64,000 bases of DNA from Cumulibacter soli (GCF_004382795.1 NZ_SMSG01000008.1:62001-126000); one strand, 5' to 3'. Shown: positions 25,081-34,295, numbered from the stretch's first letter. The notes: generated by a model not told the origin, from the letters alone. Made by a program: numbers and translations.

Positions 25081-25596
25081 ATGGATCCGGTCACCCTTGG
25101 ATTCCTCATTGTGGGTGCCGTGGGTCTCGGGGTTCTGCTGCTGTCATTAGTCGTTGGGGATCTAATTCATCTCGGCGATGTCGACGCAGACGGCCCGTTC
25201 TCGCTACCCGCGATCGCCGCGTACGTCGGCGGTGTGGGCTTCTTCGGCGCGATCGCGGCCAGCATTTTCGGAAGTGTGACCCCGGCGCTGATCGCCGGGT
25301 TATTGCTCGCGCTTCCGCTTGCCTTCGGTGCCGTGCGACTGACGCGCAGCCTGTCGAATATGCGCACCGATCGCACGCTGACTGAGGACGACCTGGCGGG
25401 CGCGCTCGGCGTCGTCATCACGCCGATTCCGGCCGCCGGGTACGGTGAGGTCCGCATCAACCTGAACGGGACCGACCTGAAGTATTCGGCGCGTGCCGAT
25501 CAACCGATCGCCAGTGGCACGCCCATTTTCGTTATCAATGCGCTCTCCGCGACGTCGGTCGAGGTCGTCTCCACAGGCGAATCGCAGTTCCCATAA
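25081..25596 (+). CDS. NfeD-like membrane protein
   Basis: 171 residues. A hydrophobic N-terminal segment (~5-27) and a further membrane region (~45-82) are followed by a C-terminal beta-rich OB-fold domain (E-D-D-L-A-G-A-L-G-V-V-I-T-P-I-P onward), the layout of short NfeD/YqiJ proteins. These are partners of flotillins, and a flotillin gene follows 33 bp later. Probable role: membrane-domain organisation with the flotillin. Confidence 0.82.
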   Translation: MDPVTLGFLIVGAVGLGVLLLSLVVGDLIHLGDVDADGPFSLPAIAAYVGGVGFFGAIAASIFGSVTPALIAGLLLALPLAFGAVRLTRSLSNMRTDRTLTEDDLAGALGVVITPIPAAGYGEVRINLNGTDLKYSARADQPIASGTPIFVINALSATSVEVVSTGESQFP

Positions 25597-25629
25597 TCAA
25601 ATCTCGGTACCCGACAGCAGAGGGAAATC

Positions 25630-27111
25630 ATGTCGCCGATCGTCATATCCATCATCGGATTCGTCGTACTCATCATCCTGCTTGTGCTGCTGATTCTCTC
25701 TCGGATCAAGGTGGCCGGACCAAACCAGGCATTTCTGGTTACCGGGCGCCGCGGACGGTCGGTGACGGGAAATGACGGGTCGATCTCCACGGACCTCTCC
25801 GGCCAGAAGGTCGTGATGGGCGCATCTGTTTTCGTACTGCCGGTCGTGCAGAAGTTGCACAGTATCGACCTGTCCAGCCGTCGGATCCCGGTCGGCATTC
25901 GTGGCGCGGTCAGCCTGCAAGGAGTCAAGTGCGATCTCGAAGGCGTCGCGATCGTGAAGGTGGGCGGTAGCGAGTCTTCGATCCGCGCGGCCGCGCAGCG
26001 CTTCCTGAATCAGCAAGAAGGCATCGACGTCTTCACATCCGAGGTGCTCGCCGGCGCGCTGCGCTCGATCGTCGGCCGGCTGACAATCGAGGAGATCATC
26101 CGTGACCGCGCGGCCTTCGCCTCGGCGGTTGCAGAGGAGGCTGAATCGTCGCTGACAGGGCAAGGTTTGGTGCTCGATACCTTCCAACTGCAAGACATCC
26201 AGGCAGAGGGCACGTACCTGCAGGATCTGGGTCGGCCCGAAGCTGCACGAGTGATCAAAGAGGCTGCGATCGCCGAAGCTCGGGCGCGGCAGGCCGCCGA
26301 GCAAGAGCAGCTACTCGCCGATGAGGCGATCGCGGTAGCCAACCGGCAGCTGGAACTGAAGCGTGCCGAGGTCAATGCACAGATCGACGCAGCGCAGGCA
26401 GATGCGGCCGCAGCCGGACCGTTGGCGAAGGCGGAACAGGACCGGCGCATCCTTTCCGAACGCGAGAAGGTCGCGGTCGCGAACGCGGCTCTGACCGAAC
26501 GGCAACTCGACACTGACGTTCGCAAACCAGCTGACGCCGCGCGGTACCGCGTCGAACAGGAAGCCGAGGCGGCCAAGAACGCCGCGATCCTCAAGGCGGA
26601 CGCCGACCGGCAGGCGACGATCGCGAACGCGCAGGCGCAGGCCGAACTGGCACGCCTGACCGGTGAAGGTGAGCAGGCACGACGTACGGCATTGGCTGAA
26701 GCTGAGGCGATCGAGGGCGCCAAGAAGGGTGAGGCCGAGAAATTGCGCCGTCAGGCGATCGCCGACGCGATTGAACGTGAGGGTGCTGCCGAAGCATCTG
26801 CGATCCTCGCTCGCGGACAGGCCGAGGCTGAGGCGATGGACAAGCGTTCCGAGGCGTTCGCGACCTATGGCGAGGCTGCGATGCTGGACCTATTGGTGAA
26901 GGTGCTGCCCGAGGTGGTCGGCTCGGCGGCGGCCCCGCTGTCGAATGTCGATCAGATGACGGTGATCTCGGCCGACGGGCCGGCTGCGCTGTCGAAATCT
27001 GTGGCTGGAAACGTGGCGCAAGGACTGCAGCTGTCGAAGGACCTCACGGGCGTCGACGTCTCGGATCTACTTGCACGGTTGTCGAATAGGCTCGGTACCG
27101 CGGAGAACTGA
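25630..27111 (+). CDS. Flotillin / SPFH-domain protein (YqiK/FloT-like)
   Basis: 493 residues: one N-terminal membrane helix (~3-25), the SPFH/band-7 domain (~30-230, with V-T-G-R-R-G-R), then a long Ala/Glu-rich coiled coil (~230-400, with many A-E-A and A-Q-A repeats) and a conserved C-terminus (L-D-L-L-V-K-V-L-P-E-V-V). This is typical flotillin architecture. It scaffolds membrane microdomains in other bacteria. It is paired with the upstream NfeD-like gene. Confidence 0.92.
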   Translation: MSPIVISIIGFVVLIILLVLLILSRIKVAGPNQAFLVTGRRGRSVTGNDGSISTDLSGQKVVMGASVFVLPVVQKLHSIDLSSRRIPVGIRGAVSLQGVKCDLEGVAIVKVGGSESSIRAAAQRFLNQQEGIDVFTSEVLAGALRSIVGRLTIEEIIRDRAAFASAVAEEAESSLTGQGLVLDTFQLQDIQAEGTYLQDLGRPEAARVIKEAAIAEARARQAAEQEQLLADEAIAVANRQLELKRAEVNAQIDAAQADAAAAGPLAKAEQDRRILSEREKVAVANAALTERQLDTDVRKPADAARYRVEQEAEAAKNAAILKADADRQATIANAQAQAELARLTGEGEQARRTALAEAEAIEGAKKGEAEKLRRQAIADAIEREGAAEASAILARGQAEAEAMDKRSEAFATYGEAAMLDLLVKVLPEVVGSAAAPLSNVDQMTVISADGPAALSKSVAGNVAQGLQLSKDLTGVDVSDLLARLSNRLGTAEN

Positions 27112-27146
27112 TAGTTTCGCCACAGTCGATAAATGTGGAGGAACGA

Positions 27147-28106
27147 ATGCAGGTCAACGGCCGAATCGCTGTAGTCACCGGGGCAGGATCAGGAATGGGT
27201 CGGGAGTTGGTTCGGCAACTCGCGGCACAAGGATGCCATGTCGCGGCCTGCGATATCGCTGAGCGAGGCCTCACGGAGACTCGAGAATTGTGCGCTGAGT
27301 ACGACGTGCGGGTAACCACTCACCTGGTAGATGTCGCCGACGAGTCACAGTTGCAGAACTTTGCCGCTGAAGTCCGCGAGCAGCACGACACCGACCACAT
27401 CCACCTACTGTTCAACAACGCCGGTATCGGTGGCGGTGGCAGCATTATCACCGACTCGCGGGAATCCTGGGAACGTACCTTCAGCATCGACTGGGGCGGT
27501 GTTTATCTCGGCGTTCGAACCTTCCTCCCGATGCTCATTGCCGCCGACGAAGCGCGGATCGTGAACACCTCCAGCGTGAACGGCTTCTGGGCCAGCCTGG
27601 GCCCGACCACACCACATACGGCGTACGGCGCGGCGAAGTTCGCTGTGAAGGGATTCACCGAGGCGCTGATTACTGATCTGCGCGTCAATGCGCCGCACGT
27701 GAGCGCGGCGGTAGTCATGCCCGGACACATCGGAACCGCGATCGTGTCGAACTCGCGCAAGGTCGCAACCGGTGTGGACAGTGATCAGCTCAGCCCCAGC
27801 GAGATCGCCGATGTCCGTGGGCGCATGTCCGTACTCGGCGAGGACATCGAATCACTGAGCGACGATGAGATCCAGGCGTTGGTTGCCGATCGAGCTCGGC
27901 ATTTCGAGGAGAAGGCACCGACCACTGCGGCCGAAGCGGCGGGGATCATCCTGGACGGCGTGCGTCGGGATAAGTGGCGGATTCTCGTCGGCGAGGACGC
28001 CGTCGGCCTGGACGAGCACGTGCGTCGTGATCCGGAGAACGCCTACACGCCGGAGTTCCACGCCATGCTGCAAGAGGACATTCGCTGGGGTCTCGGCGGG
28101 CAATGA
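27147..28106 (+). CDS. SDR-family oxidoreductase (long form)
   Basis: 319 residues. T-G-A-G-S-G-M-G at 11-18, N-N-A-G near 93, S-S-V-N-G then Y-G-A-A-K as catalytic Tyr/Lys. It is ~60 residues longer than typical SDRs, because of an extra helical segment after the active site (S-D-Q-L-S-P-S-E-I-A-D-V-R-G-R, about 210-250). The start is ATG 27147 with GGAGG 5 nt upstream, not the GTG at 27135. It overlaps the next gene by ATGA, so it is first in an operon with the deacetylase-like gene and two acyl-CoA dehydrogenases. Confidence 0.9.
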   Translation: MQVNGRIAVVTGAGSGMGRELVRQLAAQGCHVAACDIAERGLTETRELCAEYDVRVTTHLVDVADESQLQNFAAEVREQHDTDHIHLLFNNAGIGGGGSIITDSRESWERTFSIDWGGVYLGVRTFLPMLIAADEARIVNTSSVNGFWASLGPTTPHTAYGAAKFAVKGFTEALITDLRVNAPHVSAAVVMPGHIGTAIVSNSRKVATGVDSDQLSPSEIADVRGRMSVLGEDIESLSDDEIQALVADRARHFEEKAPTTAAEAAGIILDGVRRDKWRILVGEDAVGLDEHVRRDPENAYTPEFHAMLQEDIRWGLGGQ

Positions 28107-29227
28107 TGGCCTCCTCGAACACGGGATGGGTGTGGCACGAGCGGTACGGTTGGTATGACACGGGTCGATTCGCTGGCCTGGTGCCGCCCGGCGGATGGGG
28201 CGAACCCGATGTACATATGGAAAATGGGGAGACCAAGCGACGGCTCGCCTCTCTGGTATCGGCCTCCGGCCTCATTCATGAATTGACCCCGATCCGGCCT
28301 CGCCAGGCCACTGACGAGGAGATACTCACCGCGCATACCGCGGACTACCTCGCGTACTTAGAGGAGCAGAACGCTCATCCTCGTGGCGGGATCGCCGACC
28401 GCGGCATCGGACGGACGGTATTCAGCCACGGCGATTTGGACATCGCACGTCTCGCCGCTGGGGGTGTGATCGAGGCGGGACTCGCGGTCGCTCGCCGCGA
28501 GGTCGACAACGCTTACGCGCTCACTCGCCCGCCCGGACACCACGCACTGCCCGACACCGGGCTGGGGTTCTGCGTGTTTGGGAACATCGCGATCGCAATC
28601 CATGCGATCCGCGCGGCGACCAGCCTGACACGGTTCGCTGTCGTCGACTGGGATGTGCACCACGGCAATGGGACCCAGGCGATGTTCTGGGACGATCCGG
28701 ACGTGCTGAGCATCTCGGTCCACCAGGATCAGTTGTTCCCGGACGCGCAGGGACTCGTCGATGAACGAGGCGGACCCGCGGCCGAAGGCATGAACCTGAA
28801 TATCCCGTTGCCGCCAGGGTCCGCGCGTGGCGCCTATCAGCAAGCATTCGAGCAGATTGTGTTGCCCGCGCTCGATGCCTACGCGCCCGAGATGGTGATC
28901 GTCGCGTGCGGATTCGATTCGGGTACGTACGACCCGCACGGACGGATGATGCTCGGTAGCGATGACTTCCGCTGGATGACGGCGCAACTCAAACAGTTTG
29001 CGGTAGATCGCAGCGACGGCCGGCTTCTGGTCGTACACGAAGGCGGATACTCGGCGTGGTACGTGCCGTTCTGCGGTCTGGCCGTCGTAGAGGAACTCAG
29101 CGGTGTACGCACCGACATCGTCGACACCTTCATGCCGCGACTGGCCGCCAACCCCACCACTCGATTGCAACCACACCAGCAAGAACATATCGACCGCGCC
29201 GCTGAGGGCCTGCGGCTACTGAAATAA
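28103..29227 (+). CDS. Class II histone-deacetylase-like amidohydrolase
   Basis: 374-residue arginase/deacetylase-fold hydrolase with a full HDAC active site: tandem H146-H147 in R-P-P-G-H-H-A, zinc ligands D184, H186 (D-W-D-V-H-H-G-N-G-T) and D272 (C-G-F-D-S-G), and the transition-state Tyr Y316 in E-G-G-Y-S. Bacterial members act on acetylpolyamines, acetoin-like or acylated small molecules rather than histones. It is ATGA-coupled to an SDR and followed 9 bp later by acyl-CoA dehydrogenases, so an acyl-amide or acyl ester catabolite is a reasonable guess. Confidence 0.9.
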   Translation: MMASSNTGWVWHERYGWYDTGRFAGLVPPGGWGEPDVHMENGETKRRLASLVSASGLIHELTPIRPRQATDEEILTAHTADYLAYLEEQNAHPRGGIADRGIGRTVFSHGDLDIARLAAGGVIEAGLAVARREVDNAYALTRPPGHHALPDTGLGFCVFGNIAIAIHAIRAATSLTRFAVVDWDVHHGNGTQAMFWDDPDVLSISVHQDQLFPDAQGLVDERGGPAAEGMNLNIPLPPGSARGAYQQAFEQIVLPALDAYAPEMVIVACGFDSGTYDPHGRMMLGSDDFRWMTAQLKQFAVDRSDGRLLVVHEGGYSAWYVPFCGLAVVEELSGVRTDIVDTFMPRLAANPTTRLQPHQQEHIDRAAEGLRLLK

Positions 29228-29236
29228 GAGGGATTC

Positions 29237-30484
29237 ATGGCAGAACAGGACATCGTCGGTCTCACCAGTTCCGAGGCCGCGTTTCGTGAGGAGGTTCGCG
29301 ACTTCCTCGAGCAAAACCTCACCGAGGAACTCCGCCGCGCCGGAAAGCTCACCACGTCGGTCTACCCCGATCATGAAGCGAGTATGCAGTGGCAGGAGAT
29401 CCTCCGCCAGAAAGGCTGGGCCGCGCCGGCATGGCCGGTCGAATTCGGTGGGTGCGACTGGACCCCGCGCCAGCACTACATCTTCAGCAGCGAATGCACC
29501 CGCGCGGGAGCGCCCGGCCTGTCGCCCATGGGCATCCGGATGGTCGCGTGGGCGATCATGCGATACGGCAGCCAACAACAGCAGGATTACTTTCTGCCGC
29601 GGATACTGACCGGTGAGGTCTTCTTTTGCCAGGGGTACTCCGAGCCAGGATCCGGTTCGGACCTCGCCTCGCTCGCGATGCGCGCCGAGGACGACGGCGA
29701 TGACCTGATCTGCACCGGCAGCAAGATCTGGACGACGCACGCCAACGAGGCCAACTGGATCTTCTGCCTGGTGCGCACGACGCGCACCGATGTCAAACAG
29801 CGCGGCATTACCTTCCTGCTGATCGATATGAGAACTCCCGGCGTCCAGGTGCGCCCACTGGTGATGTCCTCGGGCGAACGCGTGCAGAACGAGGTCTTCT
29901 TCGACAACGTGCGCGTTCCGAAAGCTAACGTGCTCGGCGAGATCGATGACGGCTGGAGTGTTGCGAAGTACCTGCTGCTATTCGAGCGGGGCGGTTCGGC
30001 GGCCTCGCCCGGGCTCAAGGTGCGCGCCGAGGCACTCGCTGCCGAAGCAGCGCAGCAGAGCGGTCCGGACGGTGGACCGTTGAGTGAGGATCCGGCGTTC
30101 ATGCGTCGACTGGCCGAATTGGAGATTCGGATCGACGTACTTGACGTGCTCGAACAGCGCACACTGTCGGCTGTATCGAGTGGGAAGGACCCCGGTACGG
30201 CATCGTCGATGCAGAAGATTCTCTCCAGCGAACTCAGCCAGGACCTCACCCATCTGGCGTTACAGGCCGCCGGGCCGTACGGGCGGGCATATCAACCGCA
30301 CGCAACGATGCCGGGCGGACAGGTCATGAACTTCGTGCCGCCTTCGGACGGGTACGTCGGCGGCGAGCCGTGGCAGGCCGTCGCGTCTAGTCGGTACCTG
30401 AACGATCGGGCCGGATCGATCTACGCCGGCAGTAACGAGATTCAACGCAACATCATCGCCAAGGCACGGCTGGGGCTGTCATGA
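29237..30484 (+). CDS. Acyl-CoA dehydrogenase, alpha-type subunit of a likely heteromer
   Basis: 415 residues. Motifs: Y-S-E-P-G-S-G-S-D-L-A near 138, I-W-T-T-H-A near 165. At the C-terminus I-Y-A-G-S-N-E-I-Q-R-N-I has Ala where MCAD-type enzymes have the base Glu; E250 in L-L-F-E-R-G is a candidate alternative base (isovaleryl-CoA-dehydrogenase-like position). The next gene is another acyl-CoA dehydrogenase overlapping by ATGA, the arrangement of actinobacterial alpha2beta2 FadE pairs used on steroid side chains and other bulky acyl-CoAs. Confidence 0.9.
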   Translation: MAEQDIVGLTSSEAAFREEVRDFLEQNLTEELRRAGKLTTSVYPDHEASMQWQEILRQKGWAAPAWPVEFGGCDWTPRQHYIFSSECTRAGAPGLSPMGIRMVAWAIMRYGSQQQQDYFLPRILTGEVFFCQGYSEPGSGSDLASLAMRAEDDGDDLICTGSKIWTTHANEANWIFCLVRTTRTDVKQRGITFLLIDMRTPGVQVRPLVMSSGERVQNEVFFDNVRVPKANVLGEIDDGWSVAKYLLLFERGGSAASPGLKVRAEALAAEAAQQSGPDGGPLSEDPAFMRRLAELEIRIDVLDVLEQRTLSAVSSGKDPGTASSMQKILSSELSQDLTHLALQAAGPYGRAYQPHATMPGGQVMNFVPPSDGYVGGEPWQAVASSRYLNDRAGSIYAGSNEIQRNIIAKARLGLS

Positions 30485-31614
30485 CCATTTCCATCACTGA
30501 CGAACACGCGCAATTACGCCAGTATCTGAATCGTTTCCTGGGCGAACGGTACGACCTGGCCAAGAGCCGCGACGTCATCAAGAACGGCTCCGGCTGGCAG
30601 CCGGACATTTGGCAAGCATTCGCCAGCGAACTCGGCATCCTAGGCGCCACGTTCAGCGCCGAGGCAGCAGGTGATGACGGTGGCGCAGCTGAAGCGCTGA
30701 CGATCACCGAAGCGCTCGGCGGCGCGCTCGTGGTCGAGCCGTACGTCGAGACCGTGGTACTGGCAGGCACCCTCGTGCGCGAGCTCGTCGGCGCACAAGC
30801 CAACGATCACCTGCGGGCGATCGCCGAGGCACGAGCGATCTACGCGGTCGGCACGCTCGAGTCGGGCAGCGGTCACTGTTATCACGACGTACAGACCACG
30901 GCGCGTCGTGACGGTGAGGGTTGGGTGCTGAACGGGGCGAAAGCAGTCGTAACGTTCGCCCCAGTCGCCACCGATCTGCTTATCACCGCTCGCACCTCCG
31001 GCGCGCGGCGAGATGTCGACGGCATCTCACTGTTTCGTATCGCTACCGCAGACGCGCCGGCCGGGCTGAGTCAACACGTGATGCGGACCTACGATGACAG
31101 GCTTGCCGCCGACCTCGTCCTCGACGGAGTACAGCTTTCCGCCGACGCGCTCGTAGGCGCCGAGGGCGGCGCGTGGGCTGCACTGGATCTCGCGGTCGAT
31201 TCCGCGACGGCCGCGGTCTGTTCCGAAGCCGTTGGTTGCATGCGCAAGCTCGTCGACGACACTGTGGAGTACGCCAAACAACGCGAACAGTTCGGCAAGC
31301 CGATCGGCAGTTTCCAGGTGCTGCAGCACCGCATGGTCGACATGTACATCCAGACCGAACAGGCATCGGCGGCCGCCGAACTTGCATTCGGCGCGCTGGA
31401 ACGTCAGCCGCAGGCGCGAGCGAAAGCAGTGTCGGCAGCGAAGGTAACGGTGGCCCGCGCGGCGCGGTACGTCGGTCAGCAAGCGGTTCAGTTGCACGGC
31501 GGTATGGGCATGACCGAGGAACTCGCGGTTGGGCACTATTTCAAGCGCCTCACCGCGATTGAGAGCGAGTTCGGCACCGACGAGCACCACCTGATCCGGT
31601 ACGCCGCGAACTGA
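30481..31614 (+). CDS. Acyl-CoA dehydrogenase, beta-type subunit of a likely heteromer
   Basis: 377 residues. The sequence is shorter in motif content: the loop near 125 is T-L-E-S-G-S-G instead of T-E-P-G-S-G-S-D, and the C-terminus (Q-L-H-G-G-M-G-M-T-E-E then E-F-G-T-D-E-H-H-L-I) has no Y-E-G motif. Q-F-G-K-P-I-G-S-F-Q-V-L-Q-H near 265 is conserved for FAD/CoA binding. Such degenerate partners are typical of FadE heterotetramers in which one subunit supplies the active-site base. It is translationally coupled (ATGA) to the preceding gene. Confidence 0.9.
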   Translation: MTISITDEHAQLRQYLNRFLGERYDLAKSRDVIKNGSGWQPDIWQAFASELGILGATFSAEAAGDDGGAAEALTITEALGGALVVEPYVETVVLAGTLVRELVGAQANDHLRAIAEARAIYAVGTLESGSGHCYHDVQTTARRDGEGWVLNGAKAVVTFAPVATDLLITARTSGARRDVDGISLFRIATADAPAGLSQHVMRTYDDRLAADLVLDGVQLSADALVGAEGGAWAALDLAVDSATAAVCSEAVGCMRKLVDDTVEYAKQREQFGKPIGSFQVLQHRMVDMYIQTEQASAAAELAFGALERQPQARAKAVSAAKVTVARAARYVGQQAVQLHGGMGMTEELAVGHYFKRLTAIESEFGTDEHHLIRYAAN

Positions 31615-31697
31615 ACCGACGCGGACGAGTGATCGGCTTCACAAAATGGTGTGGTGATGGTTAGGTCGAGGCATCCCAAGTGCCAAGGAGTTTCGCC

Positions 31698-33230
31698 ATG
31701 ACACAACCTGCCGTCTACACCGCCGACCGAGCACGATCAATCGACGAAGTACGGGTGCGCGCAGCCCGCATAGCCAGTGGGCTGCGCGCGCTAGGGCTCG
31801 GGCCAAACGACCGCTACGCCATCGTGATGCGCAACGAAGTCTGTTTCGCTGAAGCAACCATCGCCGGTGGACTCATCGGTGCGATACCGGTGCCGGTCAA
31901 TTGGCATTGGACCGGAGCCGACCTCAAACATCTGCTGAGCAATAGCGCGGTCAAGGTCGCTTTCGTGCATACAGATCTGCTCCCGGCAGTAATCGAGAAC
32001 AAACCGGAGCACGTTGTGGTGATCGAGGTGCAGACACCGCCCGAAATCAGTGCCGCGTACCGGATCGGAGACGTTGCGGCGACCGGTGACTTCGCGACGA
32101 TCGAGGATTTGGTCGCCCAGAACGAGCCAGTGAGCGACCCGAATACCGTGCCGCCGAACAGCATCATCTATACGTCGGGGACGACCGGTCTCGCGAAGGG
32201 GGTTATCCGCGAACCCATGGACCCGGCGTGGATGCCGGAGGTGTTCGAAGGGGTTACCGAACTGCTGAAATTCGCTCCCGGCGAATCAACGATCGTGCCG
32301 GCGCCGATGTATCACGCCTCGCCGAACACTCACTTCATCTGGGCGATCGCGATGGGGGTGACCACCCACCTCATGCCGCGATTCGATCCCATCGAGTTCA
32401 TGCGGATGGTGGACCAGTACAAGATTCAGACCACTCAGATGGTTCCGGTGATGTTCCGGCGCCTCCTGGCGGTCCCCAAGGCCGAGCGCGACAAATACGA
32501 CCTGTCCTCCCTCAAGGCCGTCGTACACGCCGCGGCGCCATGCCCGCCGGACCTCAAAGAGGCAATGATCGACTGGCTCGGTCCGATCATTTACGAGTAC
32601 TACGGTGGTTCGGAGGGCGGCGCGTGGACCTACGTCACCAGCGAGGAATCTCTCGCGCGTCCGGGTACTGTCGGCAAACCCGTCGGCGAATGTCAGATCA
32701 AAATTCTCGGACCGGACGACCAGGAACTGCCCGCTGGCGAGGAGGGCATGGTCTACGGAAAATCCGGTAGTACGTGGCCGGATTTCACCTATATCGGTAA
32801 TGATGAAAAACGTCGTGACATCGCACGCGGGGATTTCTTCACCGTTGGCGATATCGGTTACGTGGACGAAGAGGGCTACCTCTTCCTGTCCGATCGAGCC
32901 AACGACATGGTGATCTCCGGAGGGGTGAACATCTACCCGGCCGAAATTGAAGCCTCCCTACACAACCTCGATGGCATCGAGGATGTGGCCGTGTTCGGCA
33001 TCCCGGACAAGGAAATGGGGGAGGCGCTCGCCGCCCACGTCCAACTTGTCGAAGGCGCCTCGATGACCGAGGACGACGTACGCCGGCATGTGCGCGAAAC
33101 GCTCGCCGGCTACAAGGTGCCGAAAGTGGTGGTGTTCGAGCAGAAGCTACCTCGCGAAGACACCGGCAAACTCTTCAAGCGCCGCCTCAAGGCGCAGTAC
33201 TGGGAGGGCAAGACCCGCATCAACGGCTGA
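31698..33230 (+). CDS. AMP-forming acyl-CoA synthetase
   Basis: 510 residues. Y-T-S-G-T-T-G-L-A-K-G-V near 158, Y-Y-G-G-S-E-G-G near 302, V-G-D-I-G-Y-V-D-E-E-G-Y and hinge D-R-A-N-D-M-V-I-S-G-G-V-N near 405, C-terminal catalytic Lys in R-E-D-T-G-K-L-F-K-R. The start at 31698 has AAGGAG 7 nt upstream; a longer frame from 31680 is not needed. It lies 83 bp after the dehydrogenase pair on the same strand and likely loads their substrate onto CoA. Confidence 0.92.
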   Translation: MTQPAVYTADRARSIDEVRVRAARIASGLRALGLGPNDRYAIVMRNEVCFAEATIAGGLIGAIPVPVNWHWTGADLKHLLSNSAVKVAFVHTDLLPAVIENKPEHVVVIEVQTPPEISAAYRIGDVAATGDFATIEDLVAQNEPVSDPNTVPPNSIIYTSGTTGLAKGVIREPMDPAWMPEVFEGVTELLKFAPGESTIVPAPMYHASPNTHFIWAIAMGVTTHLMPRFDPIEFMRMVDQYKIQTTQMVPVMFRRLLAVPKAERDKYDLSSLKAVVHAAAPCPPDLKEAMIDWLGPIIYEYYGGSEGGAWTYVTSEESLARPGTVGKPVGECQIKILGPDDQELPAGEEGMVYGKSGSTWPDFTYIGNDEKRRDIARGDFFTVGDIGYVDEEGYLFLSDRANDMVISGGVNIYPAEIEASLHNLDGIEDVAVFGIPDKEMGEALAAHVQLVEGASMTEDDVRRHVRETLAGYKVPKVVVFEQKLPREDTGKLFKRRLKAQYWEGKTRING

Positions 33231-33231
33231 G

Positions 33232-33244
33232 CGCCGACACGGCG
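33232..33244. terminator. Short stem-loop between convergent genes
   Basis: CGCCG-ACA-CGGCG between the acyl-CoA ligase stop and the convergent GrdB-like gene. Only 5 bp of stem, so weak. Confidence 0.3.
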
Positions 33245-33254
33245 ACAGGCGGTG

Positions 33255-34178
33255 TTACCTATTGCGGACCGTTTGCGCGATGCGTTTGATGTCGTCGTTC
33301 TCGGCGCGAAGTCGTGCGAGTTCGTCAGCATCGAGCCGCTCAGCGTTGTTGTAATCGAGGCGCCACTCGCGTGGCCCCGGCCACCGCAACGGATTGGTCA
33401 CCGTTGTTCGTGCGGCCGGGGCCGACTCGAGCACCTGTAAGGCCAGTTCGAACGTGGCGTCCTGCGAAGGCGTGTCGTGCGGGATCCCAGCGGCGTTGCC
33501 CAACGGGACGTCACTGAACACGAAGCGCGGTACGCCGCAGTACTCCACAATGTCCTTTGCCGCGCCCATCAGCACGGTGGAGATACCGCTGGCCTCCAGG
33601 GCACGCGCGGTCAGCGAACAGCTCTGGTGACACACAGGGCAGTTCGCGATCAACACCACCGCATCGATGTCAGCGTCGTGGCAGCGCGCGACGACTTCCG
33701 GCGCGTCGACGGCCAGCGTATGTCGCTGGCTGCGGTTCGTCGGAAGCCCATAGAAGCGCGTTGCGAGTTCCCCGATGCGTCCAGCTGCCGCTGTCCGGCG
33801 TGCCGCGTGAATCGGAAACCAAGCCTGCATATCGGTGGCCGACGTGTGTGCGCGATCAATGGCAACGTGCGAGATTCGCAGGTCGGGATCGGTCTCGGTG
33901 CTGCCTTCGTACACCTCATAGAACTTCGCCGCCGCGTTGTACGGCGCTCCAGGACCCTGATCGCCCTTGTCGGGCTGATACTGCGCCGCAGTGGTCACGA
34001 GCGCGACTCGGCTGCGGTGAAGCGGCGTGGTGAGCGGCGCGAACGGGCTATCGGTAAAGTGCGCCCACCGGTACGGATTTCCGTACCCGAGCGCGAGGTA
34101 CCAGTCGCGGGTGCGTTGAATGTAATCGACAGGCCGGTCCCACTCCGGCGCGAACTCGACCTGCTCAGCGTCGTTCAT
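33255..34178 (-). CDS. GrdB/PrdB-like (glycine/sarcosine/betaine/D-proline reductase family) protein, Cys form
   Basis: 307 residues resembling the selenoprotein B family of glycine/betaine/proline reductases. At residues 179-187 it reads N-C-P-V-C-H-Q-S-C (C180, C183, C187), where clostridial GrdB/PrdB carry Sec; the flanking L-T-A-R-A-L-E-A-S-G-I-S-T-V is characteristic. No in-frame UGA is involved. Family homologues occur widely in aerobic actinobacteria and proteobacteria with no glycine-reductase partner; their reaction is unknown. It stands alone here, divergent from the Rv3520c-like enzyme at 34296 (117-bp gap). A thiol-redox role is only an inference. Confidence 0.75.
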   Translation of the reverse strand: MNDAEQVEFAPEWDRPVDYIQRTRDWYLALGYGNPYRWAHFTDSPFAPLTTPLHRSRVALVTTAAQYQPDKGDQGPGAPYNAAAKFYEVYEGSTETDPDLRISHVAIDRAHTSATDMQAWFPIHAARRTAAAGRIGELATRFYGLPTNRSQRHTLAVDAPEVVARCHDADIDAVVLIANCPVCHQSCSLTARALEASGISTVLMGAAKDIVEYCGVPRFVFSDVPLGNAAGIPHDTPSQDATFELALQVLESAPAARTTVTNPLRWPGPREWRLDYNNAERLDADELARLRAENDDIKRIAQTVRNR

Positions 34179-34295
34179 CAGATACCTCCCGGGATCGTTC
34201 GCCGAGCGTAGCCGAACCGCTTGAAGCCGCGGTGTGCTAGAGAAACTGGAAGGACCGCGCGAGAATCAGCCGTCAGATCAGCAAGGAGATTCGCC

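Noticed and set aside
33618-33644. Selenocysteine (in-frame UGA) in the GrdB-like gene
   Set aside because: The motif is encoded by ordinary Cys codons with no internal TGA, and no selenocysteine machinery is seen.
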